Assembly (NCBI GenBank): GCA_946902985.2
Contig: OX336388.2
Coordinates: forward strand, 226,818,467-226,882,466
DNA: 64,000 nucleotides
DNA from: Meconema thalassinum
Lineage: Eukaryota > Arthropoda > Insecta > Orthoptera > Tettigoniidae
Direction: 5' to 3'
Within the stretch, counting starts at the first letter, position 1; every line of letters begins with the position of its first letter. A model generated the notes under the pieces. The model was given only the letters and a program-made list of their open reading frames with translations, was not told the origin of the DNA and ran no database searches. Positions 1 to 11,090 of this stretch are shown in pieces. The position numbers and the translations under genes are program-made.

Positions 1-539
1 ATTGATGGCTGTATAAAGTGATTCATTGGATGACTCAAGCAAGTCATAATTACAACGCAAAAACGGCTTCATCTCAAAAGAAAAAAAATAATGATCACAC
101 AAATTCATTAGAAATTCATTTGAGATAGGAAGTGGAGGGTGAAATTTCCCTTCGTTTTTCATTGTTAACTTCCCCATATCGACGACGCTGAACAAAAAAT
201 AAAAGAGACACAATGTTCTCCTTTTGTTTCTGTTTGTATTAAAAAAAGGAAATGGCACGAGCAATTTCATCAATATTCATACCACTTTTTATTAAGTTTT
301 TGTGATACACACAAAGACGCCGTTGCATTCTATTGGAAGATGAGATACGGGGGTGGGGGTGGGGGAGATGAGGTGAGAGTGGGGGTGGATATGAGGAGGA
401 GTTGGGAAGTGGATGCAGATTAATAAATAGAAGAGCTATAAATGACGTAAGGGAAGAAAGATAAAAATTGGAAGAAAGAAAGTTATAATGATAAGATATG
501 CTCAATTTCCTCTTTATCTTACCCTCATGGGTTCGTAAC
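1..539. other. Unassigned AT-rich flank with a purine/G-rich tract
   Basis: No coding sequence is recognised. Open frames here come from low-complexity purine runs. Positions about 347-410 are strongly G-rich (runs of 4-6 G separated by one or two bases), a possible G-quadruplex-prone tract. This is the flank outside the composite element that starts near 553. Confidence 0.5.
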
Positions 540-597
540 TTGAGAGACATGGAATTGTTATTATCCATGTTGGTCCGTATTGAATTGAAATCCACTT

Positions 598-642
598 AAT
601 AATTTATAAACTGTTCCGTCTTTTCAATACTAGTTGTATACA
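598..642. repeat. Left 45-bp terminal inverted repeat of the composite element
   Basis: Reads taataatttataaactg at its outer edge and is the reverse complement of 7010-7054 with two differences near its middle. The hammerhead-like motif lies immediately inside it, at 654-695. Confidence 0.75.
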
Positions 643-653
643 AGATGTTAACA

Positions 654-695
654 CTGGTACATGTTTCGGACACTTACGTGTCCTTCTTCAGCCAG
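654..695 (-). ncRNA. Candidate hammerhead-like ribozyme motif (copy 1)
   Basis: Read 5' to 3' on the minus strand: stem I strand CTGG (692-695), core CTGAAGA (685-691), one extra A (684), stem II GGACAC / loop / GTGTCC (668-683), core GAAA (664-667), a minimal stem III of 2 bp with a 2-nt loop (A-C, AT, G-T), then A at the cleavage position (658) and the closing stem I strand CCAG (654-657). This matches the CUGANGA...GAAA...UH hammerhead consensus with an open stem I, as reported for Penelope-like elements and retrozymes. The departure is one extra nucleotide after the first core; an extra nucleotide at that place is known in a viroid hammerhead. Activity is unproven. Confidence 0.6.
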
Positions 696-776
696 AAATA
701 CATATTAAAACACTTATAAGTAACAAAACACGCACGTTTAAATACATTGTAATACCGTACACTGAGTAGTCATCTG

Positions 777-1470
777 ACTGACTCACTGACTCATCATCGC
801 CCAGCCAAAACTATCAAAGTTAGAAACATGACATTTTGGGGATATGTTCGCTGTATGTCGAAAGCGCGCACCAAGGAAGGATTTTTGGATATTCATGTTC
901 TAAAGGGGTGTTTAGGGGGTAGACCTGCATTTCATTGAATAACAATATCTCCCGATTGGTTTCATTGGGGGATGTGATACTCGGCATATAAACTCATTAA
1001 AAATAAGATGACATGTGTCTGAGTGTTTTTCGATGTGGTGTATATTATGAGGTGAAAGGGGTGAAAAGTGGGGGTTGAAGGATTCCTAACGGACCGTGTA
1101 TCTCTTAAACGACATAGGCGAAGAGCTTGAAACTCAGCGGGAAAAAATCAGCTTAAAAAATAAGTAAATAGGTGTTCGGCCGTTTTTTTTTCATAAATCC
1201 AATTTAAGGGGCCCATGGGGAGGGATGAAATTCGGGAAGAAAAACGTCCACTAAGGAAGGTTTTCTGGATATTCACTCTCATCGACCAACCAAAACTATT
1301 AAAGTTAGAAGAATGATATTTTGGGATATGTTTGTTGTGTGTCGAAAACGTCTACTAAGGGGGAATTTAAAAAGTTCTAAAGGGGTTTTAACCGGGTTAA
1401 ATCTGCATTTCATTGAATCACAATATGACACGACTATGACGCGAGCGAAGCCGTGGGTACCTGCTAGTTA
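777..1470. repeat. Diverged tandem duplication (~480-bp unit)
   Basis: A block beginning near 799 (caaaactatcaaagttagaa) recurs near 1286 with diverged sequence, and both copies continue into matching stretches about a bright-line phrase, tgcatttcattgaat. The second copy ends in gcgagcgaagccgtgggtac (about 1441-1460), a terminal phrase of a kind seen in many non-autonomous insect repeats. No coding content was seen. Confidence 0.55.
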
Positions 1471-1935
1471 GATATAAAACTAAGATGTCTCATAGTGCAT
1501 ACACCTGGAGGAAGTTGTCCCATTCTATAACTATTTAGGCATGTCAACTCTGCTGGTTGACAGTATTTAGTTCTTGTTGGCTCCTCTTTGTGCCAATAAT
1601 AATAATAAAAAGTCCTCTCGGCACGCCGGAAGGCGGAGGTAGATTTCACCGGACAAACTTGGGGATAGGCGGAAATAGGCAGAATATGCAGATTTTCGTA
1701 GAAGGATCAGACCTCATTTACTGCGAGAAGGTAACTTAATTAACTTTGTTTTTCGTCATTTTATGCTTATTTTAAACATTTTATTGTCTTATAGGAACGG
1801 TAACCTTCTTGTCATTTGGGGTCCATTTTTATACTTGTGGTCACACTATCCTTATGCAAAGTTTCGACACTGATGTGCAACTATGTAACGGTCTGTTACT
1901 TCTTCACGCAAAATTATATCTACCGCAGAGATTTT

Positions 1936-2287
1936 GGTTGGTTCCTCAGTTTAGGGGCTGCGACAACGCGGTCATGTAACCCCATGTACCTTGGGATGGC
2001 TGTATTAGTCTGGAATTCAGGTAAGGACTGCAGACGGTCAATTTCAAGCAGTAGTTACTAATGTTGCTACCAGGTACTACCGTCAACGACACCTAGCTGT
2101 GAACTTGGCTACTAGATGCCACCGCAACCAGCAACTCGCAACGAACGTTGGAACTTCCCCTCCAAAGGAAAGCATACTGAGGGATTTTAGCGCTCTTAGG
2201 AAATCCGACGACTTCGGCCGGCTTTGAACTCGCGATCTTGGGCATAGACATTCAGCATGCTACCAGTTACGTCACCGAAGCCGCTTC
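1936..2287 (-). mobile_element. SINE-A, tRNA-derived (arm copy)
   Basis: The minus-strand copy has a degenerate tRNA-like head at the right, with phrases like those of the full-length SINE-A at 27473-28010: gccgaagtcgtcgga and the (ACCA)n tail at the left (ggttggttcctcag). An internal deletion relative to the full copy shortens it to about 350 bp. Confidence 0.75.
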
Positions 2288-2288
2288 A

Positions 2289-3028
2289 CACTTAGATGGA
2301 AATCTGAATCTGATCTCGTGCAAGTGCGTTATCATGGCAACGTCTGATGGCTCATCCCTCATCAATTTAGTAGTGTTGCCATGCAACCACTGATAGGTCT
2401 TGGCATTTTCTTATAATTCCGAAATTATTTTTCTCATCCCTTGGCATAATGGTGGGTTATATCAAAAATTCTTTCAGACAAAAGTTTTAGGTAATTATTA
2501 TGGGAATATTGTCCATTTTGTACGGTTTTGATATTGTGCCTATTAAGAGAGATATGATTAATGTTTCCCGAAAAACCCACTTTTTCCCACCCCTTTGGTC
2601 AATGGTTGGTGCTATAAAAAAAACTCTTCAAACATACATTTTTTGGCTTTATCCGACACATAGTGTGAATGTTGAACGGATTCGATATTTCACATATTAA
2701 GAGAGTTATAGCAATATTTCACTTTTTCGAAAAAAAAAAGCCCCCCCATATTCACCCCCTTCGACCGATTTAGCCCAGTAACGAACTCGACCGAGATTTT
2801 ATAGGTATACGTATTCGGTAAAAAATTCAAAGTGATTGGTACAAAATTACGGCAGTTATCGTGTCCACAATAAACTGATATACATATACATACATAAATT
2901 AGATATAACTTTTGAACTGACGGTGGTTTTGGGGTCTGGGGGATGTGAAACGCAAAGATATGTCGAAATTTTCCGGAAGTCGAAACATGGTACCCATTGC
3001 AATAGTTAGCTTTCTAATGAAATCTACC
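2289..3028 (+). repeat. Repeat unit U, copy 1
   Basis: About 740 bp running from the SINE-A head to the phrase aatgaaatctacct. It is present again at 3957-4727 (direct) and 5156-5890 (inverted). It contains short A- and C-rich runs and no coding sequence. Confidence 0.7.
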
Positions 3029-3031
3029 TCT

Positions 3032-3420
3032 GGTTGGTTCCTCAGTTTAGGGGCTGCGACAACGCGGTCATCTAACCCCGTGTACTTTGGGTGAGTGTAG
3101 AATCTGTCTGATACACGGTGTGAATTGTAATGGCTGTATTAGTCTTAATTCATGTAAGTACTGCAGACGGTCAATTTCAAGCAGTAGTTCCTAATGTTGG
3201 TTCCAGGTACTACCGTCAACGACACCTAGCTGTGAACTTGGCTACTAGATGCCACCCCAACCATCAACTCGCAACGAACGTTGGAACTTCCCCTCCAAAG
3301 GAAAGCATACTGAGGGATTCTAGTGCTCTTAGGAAATTCGACGACTTCGGCCGGCTTTGAAACCTCGACATTGGGCATATACATTCAGTATGCTACCAGT
3401 TACGTCACCGAAGCCGCTTC
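3032..3420 (-). mobile_element. SINE-A (minus), head-to-head with the next SINE-A
   Basis: The tail (tggttggttcctcag) is at the left and the tRNA-like head (gtcaccgaagccgcttc) at the right. It belongs to the same internally deleted subtype as 1936-2287 and abuts an oppositely oriented SINE-A head at 3432. Confidence 0.75.
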
Positions 3421-3431
3421 CCACTTTGTCA

Positions 3432-3953
3432 GGCGGCTTCGGTGGCGTAGTCGGTAACATGCTGAGCTTCTATGCCCAAGATACCGAGTTCAAACCCGGC
3501 CGAAGCCGTCGGATATTTTAAGAGCGTTAAATATCCCTCAGTATGCCTTCCTTCGGAGGGGAAGTAAAGCCGGCGGTCCCATGTCATAGATTTATGGCAT
3601 GTTAAAGATCCTTCCACTAATTGCACCTGTGTGAAGCTAAATTGGATAGGTTAAGAATGTATACAACGCTCTTAGGTTTCTATGTTCGTTGCCAAGAGCC
3701 GACTGCGGCGGCGTCTAGTAGCTCAGTTCTGAACTTGGCCTCGTAGTCGTTGACAGTGGCGCTTGGCGGCAAAAGTAGGAACTATCTGAAAAATTGTTAG
3801 TTGCAGTACTTAAATTAACAAACAGATAACACACACTAATACAGTCATCACAATTAACACCGGTTATCAGACAGATTCTACACACACCCAAAGTACACGG
3901 GGCTACATGACCGCGTTGTAGCAGCCCCTAAACTTAAGAACCAACCAACCAAC
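3432..3953 (+). mobile_element. SINE-A, near full length
   Basis: The head resembles tRNA promoter boxes: box A near ggtggcgtagtcggtaa and box B near gagttcaaaccc. The body has the conserved stretch around cccatgtcatagatttatgg, and the 3' end carries acacacccaaagtacacggg then (ACCA)n. About 520 bp, close to the 538-bp copy at 27473-28010. Imperfect flanking repeats (ccactttgtcag / ccacttaatcag) look like a target-site duplication. Confidence 0.85.
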
Positions 3954-3956
3954 CAC

Positions 3957-4548
3957 TTAATCAGATGGAAATACTGAATCTAATCTCGTGCAAGTGCGTT
4001 GTCATGGCAACGTCTGATGGCCCATGCCTCATCAATTTAGTAGTGTTGCCATGGCAACCACTGATAGCTCTTGGCATTTTCTTATAATTCCGAAATCATT
4101 TTTCTCGTCCCTTGGCGTAATGGTGGGTCATATCAAAAATTCTTTCAGACAAAAGTTTTAGGTAATTATTAGGGGAATATTGTCCATTTTGTACGGTTTT
4201 GATATTGTGCCTATTAAGAGAGATATGATTAATGTTTCCCGAAAAACCCACTTTTTTCCACCCCTTTGGTCAATGGTTGGTGCTATCAAAAAACGTATTT
4301 GACATAAATTTTTGGCACTTATCCGACACATATTATGAACTTTGAATAGATTCGATATTGCACGTATTAAGAGAGTTATAGCGAAATTTCACTTGTTCGA
4401 AAAAAGCCCCCCATTTTCACCCCCTTCGACCGATTTAGCCCAGTAACGAACTCGACCGAGATTTTATAGATATACATCTTCGGTAAAAAATTCGAAGTAA
4501 TTGGTGCAAAATTACGGCAGTTATCGTGTCCACAAGAAACTGATATAC

Positions 4549-4593
<45 letters not shown>

Positions 4594-4727
4594 AATTATA
4601 TATAAACTTTTGAACTGACGGTGGTTTTGGGGTCTGGGGGATGTGAAACGCGAAGATATGTCGAAATTTTCCGGAAGTCGAAACATGGGACCCATTGCAA
4701 TAGTTAGCTTTCTAATGAAATCTACCT
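3957..4727 (+). repeat. Repeat unit U, copy 2 (direct)
   Basis: Same orientation as 2289-3028 and highly similar along its length, but it carries an expanded TA microsatellite at about 4542-4590. It ends at aatgaaatctacct, directly followed by the (TAA)n tail of a SINE-B. Confidence 0.7.
4542..4590. repeat. (TA)n microsatellite
   Basis: An almost uninterrupted TA run with occasional C, inside U copy 2. The same place is short in U copy 1 and intermediate in U copy 3, so the tract is unstable. Confidence 0.9.
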
Positions 4728-5107
4728 AATAATAATAATATCGTATGGCCTCGGGTGCCTGGTGCAAGCTTTGTTAATTGACACCCAGAGGGTAGCTTGC
4801 ATGTCGAATTTCGTCGCTCCTTTGAACGCTATGAAAGTCAAGGAGGTTAGATATCTAAACTCCTTGACACTACAGCGCTTTCTAGTAGAGAATGGAGGAA
4901 CTTTGTGTCGGCGGAAAATCCCGAGATTAATTTTGCCATTATGAACTCGGCCTACTGAATTCAAATGGGTTCTTTAACATGCCAACAACGTATGACATGA
5001 GTATCGTGATTTTTGTCGCCTTCAAAAATCACTTACCATGGCCAGGGGCGAACCTGCAATCTTGGGGTTGGTAGTCCGACACTATAACCACTCACCCACC
5101 GTGGCAA
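4728..5107 (-). mobile_element. SINE-B, tRNA-derived, (TAA)-tailed
   Basis: On the minus strand the head reads ttgccacggtgggtgagtgg with a box-B-like ggttcgcccctgg, and the element ends in a run of ATT (TAA on the plus strand). Other copies are at 24226-24602, about 50680-51066 and 63844 to the window end. Confidence 0.8.
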
Positions 5108-5155
5108 CGCTTAATATGATAAAACTTTTAAAAATTTGACGAAAGTCTTGCCAGT

Positions 5156-6655
5156 TAGGTAGATTTCATTAGAAAGCTAACTATTGCAATGGGTACCATG
5201 TTTCGACTTCCAGAAAATTTCGACATATCTTCGCGTTTCACATCCCCCAGACCCCAAAACCACCGTCAGTTCAAAAGTTTATATATAATTTATGTATATA
5301 TGTATCTATCTATATAATATATATATCAGTTTCTTGTGGACACGATAACTGCCGTAATTGTGCACCAATCACTTTGAATTTTTTACATAATATGTATCCC
5401 TATAAAATCTCGGTCGAGTTCGTTAATGGGAAAAATCGGTCGAAGGGGGTAAAAATGGGGGGATTTTTTCGAAAAAGTGAAATATCACTATAACTCTCTT
5501 AATATGTGAAATATCAAATCCGTTCCAAGTTCATATTATGTGTCGGATAAGTGCCAAAATTTATGTTTAAAAAGTTTTTTGATAGCACCAACCATTGACC
5601 AATGGGGTGGAAATAAGTGGGTTTTTCGGGAAACATTAATCATATCTCTCTTAATAGGCACAATTACAAAACCGTAAAAAATGGATGATATTCCCCTGAT
5701 AATTACCTAAAATTTTGTCTTAAAGAATTTTTGATACAACCCACCATTACGCCAAGGGATGAGAAAAAAGAATTCGGAATTAGAAGAAAATGCCAAGAGC
5801 CATCAGAGGTTACCATGACAACGCTTCTAAATTGATGAGGGATGAACTATCAGAGGTTGCCATGACAACGAAATCACATTCAGTTTTCCATCTAACTATG
5901 TGGGAAGCGGCTTCGATGACGTAGCCTCACTGGTAGCCTGCTGAACTTCTATGCCCAAGGTCGCGGGTTGAAAGCCGGTCGAAGTCGTCGGATTTTCAAA
6001 GAGCGATGAAAATCCCTCAGTATGCTTTCCTTCAGAGGGGAAGTCCAACGTTCCTTGCAAGTTACTGGTTGTGGTGGCATCTAGTAGCCAAGTTCAGAGC
6101 TAGGTGTCGTTGACGGTATATTTGGTACCAACATTAGGAACTACTACTTGAAATTGACCGTCTGCAGTCCTTACCTGAATTACAGACGAATACAGCCATC
6201 ACAATTTTCACCGTTTATCAGCCAGATTCTACACACACCCAAAGTACACGGGGTTACATGACCGCGTTGTCGCAGCCCTAAACTGAGGAATCAACCAACA
6301 TCTCTGCGGGAGATAAAATTTGACGTGAAGAAGTAACAGACTGTTAGATAGTTACACATCAGTTCCAAACCTTGCATAAGGACGGTGTGACCACAAGTAT
6401 AAAAATGGACCCCAAATAAAAAGAAGGTTATCGTACCCCTAAGACAATAAAATGTTGAAAATATGCATAGTAAGACGAAAGAAAAGTAAATTGAACTCCA
6501 ATTACATTGTAAAATACTTTCTCGCAGTAAATGAGGTCTGATCCTTCTACGAAAACCTGCATATTTTGCCTATTATAGCCTGTCCCCTAGTTTGCCCGGT
6601 GAAATCTACCTCCGCCTTCCGGGGTGCCGAGAGGATTTTTTTTGTATATTGATGA
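5156..6655 (-). repeat. Right arm of the 1.5-kb palindrome
   Basis: Reverse-complement counterpart of 1600-3030. It consists of U copy 3 (5156-5890), a SINE-A (5906-6300, plus) and the outer segment (6301-6655). Matching phrases such as cctcatttactgcgagaa (left arm) and its complement near 6520 make the pairing clear. Confidence 0.7.
5906..6300 (+). mobile_element. SINE-A (arm copy)
   Basis: Head agcggcttcgatgacgtagc, tail ctgaggaatcaaccaaca. It has the same internally deleted layout as 1936-2287, of which it is the palindromic partner. Confidence 0.7.
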
Positions 6656-7009
6656 AGTTCTATTTTGTTAAAATATTAAAAGTGGAAATGACGTATAGTT
6701 GCACTTTTGCCTTTGGTCTCTGGTATTTGGTTGTATTATACACCGACCGTGTTTGTGATAGTTTGAAACTTTAGGGTTCCTTATGTGATACTAATGAAGA
6801 CGGAAAAGTCATTATTATTGACTGGATTCTTTTGAGGTCAAATGTTGATCTGAGGTGGTCTTTGTTGCAATTCCCTGATGTATGTATCTCTTCTAAAACG
6901 AAAGGAAATCTTTGTTAAGATTGGCTCAAGTTTGTTGTCATAACCTATGTTAATCACTTTGTGATGACTTATTTGTAAGTATTGAGAATCCCCCTACTGA
7001 ACCTTCGTC

Positions 7010-7054
7010 GTATACAACTAGTATTGAGAGGACGGAACAGTTTATAAATTATTA
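7010..7054. repeat. Right 45-bp terminal inverted repeat of the composite element
   Basis: Reverse complement of 598-642 with two mismatches, followed after two bases by the right-hand direct repeat (7057-7069). Unlike the left end, no hammerhead-like motif sits inside it. Confidence 0.75.
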
Positions 7055-7150
7055 AGTTGAGAGACATGGGTTAACAACCTCGGTATCACAGAAAAGCACG
7101 GCGTTTCTTTTACAGAAGTGGCTGAATTATAAATACTCATTATCTACTTT

Positions 7151-7240
7151 GATGATGATGATAATTGTTGTTTTAAGGGGCCTAACATCTAGGTTATCGG
7201 CTCCTAATGGTTTGGGTGATAGTGAAAAATGAAAGATGAT
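7151..7240 (-). mobile_element. Short retroelement 3' end with a conserved stem-loop
   Basis: On the plus strand: (GAT)n, then attgttgttttaa, then a stem-loop ggggcc-TAAC-atctag-GTTA-tc-ggctcc (7177-7204). Read on the minus strand this is a 3' end: stem-loop, ttaaaacaacaa, then an (ATC)n tail. Close copies lie at 11617-11700, 12421-12490 and 38921-38974. Confidence 0.6.
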
Positions 7241-7261
7241 CAAATGTTAGTTAGTTATTGT

Positions 7262-7830
7262 TGTTTTAAGGGGCGGAACTACGAGGTAATCTGCCCCTCT
7301 TAACACATATTAAAGAATAAAAATTTTGAATAGAATTTAAAATTTAGAGATGAACACACAAATTTGAAAAGACCTAAAATTAATAAAACAAAAAATTTAA
7401 TAAAAATAATAATTATAAAAATTAACAAAAATTACGGAAAATCAAAAAACTTATCATTCAAAAACGAACAAGTCGTTGAGTCAATTTACACTGGAAAATT
7501 TAGATAGCTGGCCCTAACCCACTCTCACTTATAAAGCGGATAACGCGATCAGCAGCCACCGCGTTATCGGCAAATATAAGTTTGAGTGTCATCTGCAAAC
7601 CAAGGTTTCTTCGTAAGTCAGCAAGATCCACACACTCGGTTAAAATGTGGGCCACGGTGAATACGGCTCCACAGGTACAAAGTGTGGGGAGGGGCTTCCC
7701 TTCTCATCAGATACGAGTAGATGGATCTTGTAGGACCTATCCTTAGCCTACACAAAATGACGGACTCTCTCCGTGACCGGAAAGAGCTCCGCCACACGCG
7801 AGTTGAAACCTACGACTAGAACTAACTACT
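7262..7830 (-). pseudogene. LINE 3' end, jockey/I-like RT C-terminal remnant
   Basis: The minus strand between about 7800 and 7500 encodes, with a frameshift, two hallmarks of jockey/I-type LINE C-termini: VILCRLRIGPTRS, then a Cys/His cluster CTCGAVFTVAHILTEC, ending a little after SESGLGPAI. A roughly 230-bp AT-rich 3' UTR follows and ends in a stem-loop (gggcag...ccgcccc, about 7268-7300) and ttaaaacaacaa. This stem-loop resembles that of the short elements nearby. The copy is 5'-truncated and frameshifted, so it is dead. Clade assignment below 'jockey/I-like' is not possible by eye. Confidence 0.65.
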
Positions 7831-8455
7831 CCCTTACAAACTAGAAGAGGAAACTGGAATCAAAAAGGAGAGGAATGTAAATAAAAGACAGGAGGAAAAC
7901 AAAATCCCGCAACCCTCGAAGAATGAGAATTGAAGGACTTGAAGGAGAGCCAAGAAAGGTAGATGGGAAAGGAAAAGAGGAGAGCAACCGACCGAAAGGC
8001 AATGGATGAAGGAAAAATTCTGGACCCAGCTCAGGAAGCCCTTGGGGTCGCCAACGCCCGAAATCACCAGACCTGAGCCCTTCGGGGTGTAGCACTATCC
8101 AGGGTGCACCGTAAGTGGTGGGGCTAAACACACCCTGCCTCCTTGAGGGCCTTGAACAGAAGGTGGGAGACAATGAAAAGAAAACAAGAGGTCTGACCCC
8201 TCGAGGAATGAGGGATCAGGAAAGATGAGACAAGGGCCAATTAAGGCGGGAAACGGAAAGACACCCTAGGCCTTGGATACCCTAATACCGTCGGAGTCGG
8301 AAAAGAACAAGAGTTGACCAAGGGAGGTCGAGAGGAAAAATAACAGAGATGAGCCTGGCACAAGAAAGTGGAACAATGCTGGACTCATCTGGGGTCCCGT
8401 GGTCGCCAACCCACGTCCCACTAGGTGTGAGCCCCTGGAGGGTATTATCTACTTT
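7815..8455. repeat. Family G repeat, copy 1
   Basis: The phrase gtagcactatccagggtgca and the stretch gggccaattaaggcgggaaa also occur in G copies at 12500-13010 and, inverted, 32015-32566. About 640 bp with no intact frame. In the 12.5-kb copy the same sequence is joined directly to the ggggcc stem-loop 3' end, so G is probably the body of that retroelement family. Confidence 0.6.
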
Positions 8456-8620
8456 CTACGTACAGAAAGTAAGTTCCGTTAGGTAATTCAGTGTAGCCTA
8501 CTCCCGATAATTTGCATGCGGATAATTCACTTTGCGGTTGATTTTCAGGTCTCAAAGAGTTCTTTAACTCTGACAGCGACTAATCATCCTGCTAAATAAA
8601 GTAGTTAGTTACATTAGTTA

Positions 8621-8665
8621 TTGTTGTATTAAGGGGCGGAACTACGAGATCATCTGCCCCCTAAT
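8621..8665 (-). repeat. Isolated LINE-type 3' stem-loop
   Basis: ttgttgtattaaggggcgga followed by ctacgagatcatctgcccc: the same 3' stem-loop as at 7268-7300 with almost nothing else attached, as expected for a severely 5'-truncated insertion. Confidence 0.5.
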
Positions 8666-9056
8666 TAAAGTAATCTCTCCGTTATTTAAAAGAATTTTAA
8701 CGCGATACGATGTATGGGCAAGAAATCATTGAGATTTGAGAAAAATAACTGCGTTTCTCAGCGATGTAAAATCAGGAAGAGCATTCGGCAGTATAAACCC
8801 TCTGCCACGTGGTCTTTCGTCGCATCTCATTCCCGACCCTGTTGGAAACGCGATTAATAAAGGGTGGACATAGATAAAAAGAAACGATTTAAGAAACGAA
8901 AAGTGATGACAGTCGTTTTTCTTAGACATTAATGTTGGCAAAATCCATATACCTCTAGCATAGTGTGTCTTACAATCCAATGTTATATTTACTGTATATA
9001 CAGAATTTGGCCAATTATAGACCACTTAGAATCTAAGACAATGGTACATTATTTTT
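8666..9056. other. No feature recognised
   Basis: AT-rich sequence without a convincing open frame or a match to other parts of the window. Confidence 0.5.
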
Positions 9057-10470
9057 AGCCTACTTTTCACATTTTGCAAAAATGAGAAAAAAGTAGACTT
9101 ATGAGATCGATCCAGGAAAATGTGTGTCTGTCTGTCTGTCTGTCTGTCCTTCTGTCTGGCTGGCTGTGTGTGTGTTCCCCCTATCGACTCCTAAGCAGCT
9201 GAAGCAATAGAATCAAAATTTGGTAGGCGTAAAGATCTATACCTGAATATCCAAATGCCGTATTTGAAAATGATGTCAGTGCTACCAACTGCTGAAAAAT
9301 CGCAATTGAAGTTTCAGCTCCATGTTGGATATCTTGGAAGATATGAATGGGAGCTATTTCAAAATTGACACACGTATAGATAATAATATTTAAGTTTAAT
9401 TTCCAGGAGGCCATACATGGCAGTATTGCAAAAATGATTATAAACCTGCTGATAGGTCCAATTTTAAATGCATATAACTTCTACACTATCAATCGGAATT
9501 CAACCAAATTTTGTATGTGCTATGTGTACATAAACAAATATGACTGTGCGTATTCTCATGAGTAACCAGGGCTGCCAACTGTCAATAAATGCTATCTCTC
9601 TTATTTTATCCTAATACAAATATATCAGAAAGTATGCAATCGAAGAGCTCTAAACTTTGCACACGTATATTCAACATTAATTTGGAGTACCTATTATACG
9701 TCAGTACTGCCAACATGAATCTAAGCTTGTTGATAGCTCAACAAAAAAAAGTCAACCCCTGGCACTATACAGCCCATGACGGGCTAAGGCGGACCAAGCC
9801 ACCGCTGTCCAGCCATTCGGCCTGCATATGTTAGGGTGACGCGTGATCAGCACGTCGGGTCCCCTCGGCCGTAAATCTTGGTTTTCGTGATCGGGGCGCT
9901 GTCTCACTGTCAGACAGCTACTCAATTGTCCTCACGAGGCTGAGTGCACCCCGTTCCTACCCTCACGTCAGTTTTAAAATCTCTGACGGAGCTGGGGATC
10001 GAACCCGGGGCCTCCGGGTGAGAGGCAGGCGCGCTACCCCAACACCACGGGGCCGGCCTTGTCGATAGGGCCAAATTTTAAATGCATGTAATTACTATAG
10101 CCTACTAACAAATGGATTTCAGCCATATTTCGTATGTGACTTTTGTACCATAACTTATATCAATAAGCGTATTCTTAAGAGCTAGCAGGACTGCCAACTG
10201 TAAATAAATCAGAATATATGCAAGCCAACAACTCTGAACTTTGCATACGTATAGTACCTAACATTCTAAATTAATTTGGGGTAACTAATGTACGTCAGTG
10301 CTGCCAACATTATTTAATACTTCTGATAAGTCCAATTTTTAAATGCATGTAACTTCTGCACTAACAAATGGATTTCATCTAAAATTGGCACAGTAATAGA
10401 TGATAATATTTTAGATTAATTCATAAATTCTAAGAAAAGTAGGCTCTTTAGTTCGTCACGGAACTTCTTT
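9057..10470 (-). mobile_element. Family H element, copy 1 (split by SINE-C)
   Basis: The left edge has gcctacttttcacatttt followed by a (TCTG)n tract (about 9123-9165). The right edge has gaaaagtaggct and a 16-nt hairpin agttcgtcacggaact (10449-10464). These edges and the internal ~300-bp modules (phrases such as tgccaactg...aaataaat and cagtgctgccaac) match H copy 2 (28826-30225) in reverse. No coding potential was seen. The inverted gcctactttt ends plus a terminal hairpin are its defining marks; the transposition class is unknown. Confidence 0.65.
9737..10057 (-). mobile_element. SINE-C, tRNA-derived, with target-site duplication
   Basis: On the minus strand the head is ggccccgtggtgttggggta and box B is gggttcgatcccc. 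It is flanked by cttgttgatag (9726-9736) and cttgtcgatag (10058-10068), an 11-bp duplication with one mismatch. It interrupts an H element module, so it is younger than that element. Confidence 0.8.
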
Positions 10471-11090
10471 TTTAAACACCAAACTTATAAAACGACATTA
10501 CTTATGAGATGAGACATCCTAATAATGATTGATTGTACAGATTTTTGGTCGCTATGCAAAATATGATTTTCTTTGCGTTACATTCACCTCCCTGATTTTA
10601 ATTTCTCACTCTCTTCATTCCCCCCACTCCTTCCCCTCCTCTCTCTCACGCAAACATTCTCCCTCCCCTAACCAACCTCTATTTCTGTCTATCCCTCCCC
10701 TACCCTCAATCACATAGTACACTTTGATCTTCTTAGAAAAGAATTCATTATTAAAAAGTTGGCGCAATATTACTAATACAATACACGTAATATGAAATTT
10801 CTCATGTGTGGAAGAGGAAAATAATTAAATAACAATGGAAGAGAAGAGAAGAGATAGAAAGTATGTGATAAACAAGAAAAAAGGACTACAAAATAACTCA
10901 AAGAGATTTTATGAAATAAAATAAGTCAAAGGAATGTGGTCATTGTTCCAGATAGATATAGAATATGATGGGGACTTATATTACATTGCTACACACAACC
11001 TTCCACAACAGGCAATTGTGCGGCCAGTTGAGTTATCTTCTGGTATTATGAGCCGAAATTCAAGGGAACCATGGAAGCCATTGATAGTTG
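10471..11090. other. No gene; pyrimidine-rich and A-rich tracts
   Basis: Positions 10600-10715 are C/T-rich and 10800-10930 are A/G-rich. The open frames here are compositional. Nothing was recognised apart from weak similarity of the last part to LINE coding sequence. Confidence 0.45.

Larger units (their letters stand above)
1600..3030 (+). repeat. Left arm of the 1.4-kb palindrome
   Basis: Order along the plus strand: outer segment (1600-1935), SINE-A (minus), U unit (2289-3028). The same three blocks occur in reverse order and orientation at 5156-6655. Because a SINE-A lies in both arms, the inversion-duplication probably followed that SINE insertion. Confidence 0.7.
540..7069. mobile_element. 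Large inverted-repeat composite element with flanking direct repeats
   Basis: A 13-bp direct repeat (ttgagagacatgg) lies at 540-552 and again at 7057-7069. Just inside are 45-bp inverted ends (598-642 and 7010-7054, two mismatches by eye). Further in, arms at about 1600-3030 and 5156-6655 are inverted copies of each other, each holding an outer segment, a SINE-A and a U unit. The roughly 2.1-kb centre holds two more SINE-A copies, a third U copy in direct orientation and a SINE-B. No transposase or reverse transcriptase was recognised. A 13-bp duplication is long for a cut-and-paste transposon and fits retroelements, including Penelope-like ones, better; this is inference. It could also be an unrelated insertion followed by segmental inversion-duplication. 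Confidence 0.6.

Noticed and set aside
239..595. 118-codon minus-strand open frame near the left edge
   Set aside because: Pro/Ser/Leu-rich translation of a purine-rich, G-run-rich tract; no domain, and the codon pattern reflects composition.
3432..3520. tRNA genes at SINE-A heads
   Set aside because: Heads are tRNA-like, but they recur at many sites followed by the same SINE body and tail, with TSDs.
4722..4964. Overlapping frames in SINE-B copies as small genes
   Set aside because: The same peptides recur in the SINE-B copies at 24.2 and 50.7 kb with frameshifts; they are translations of SINE sequence.
9123..9165. CRISPR-like or regulatory array at the TCTG/GACA tracts
   Set aside because: Simple microsatellites at one end of family H elements; no spacer structure.
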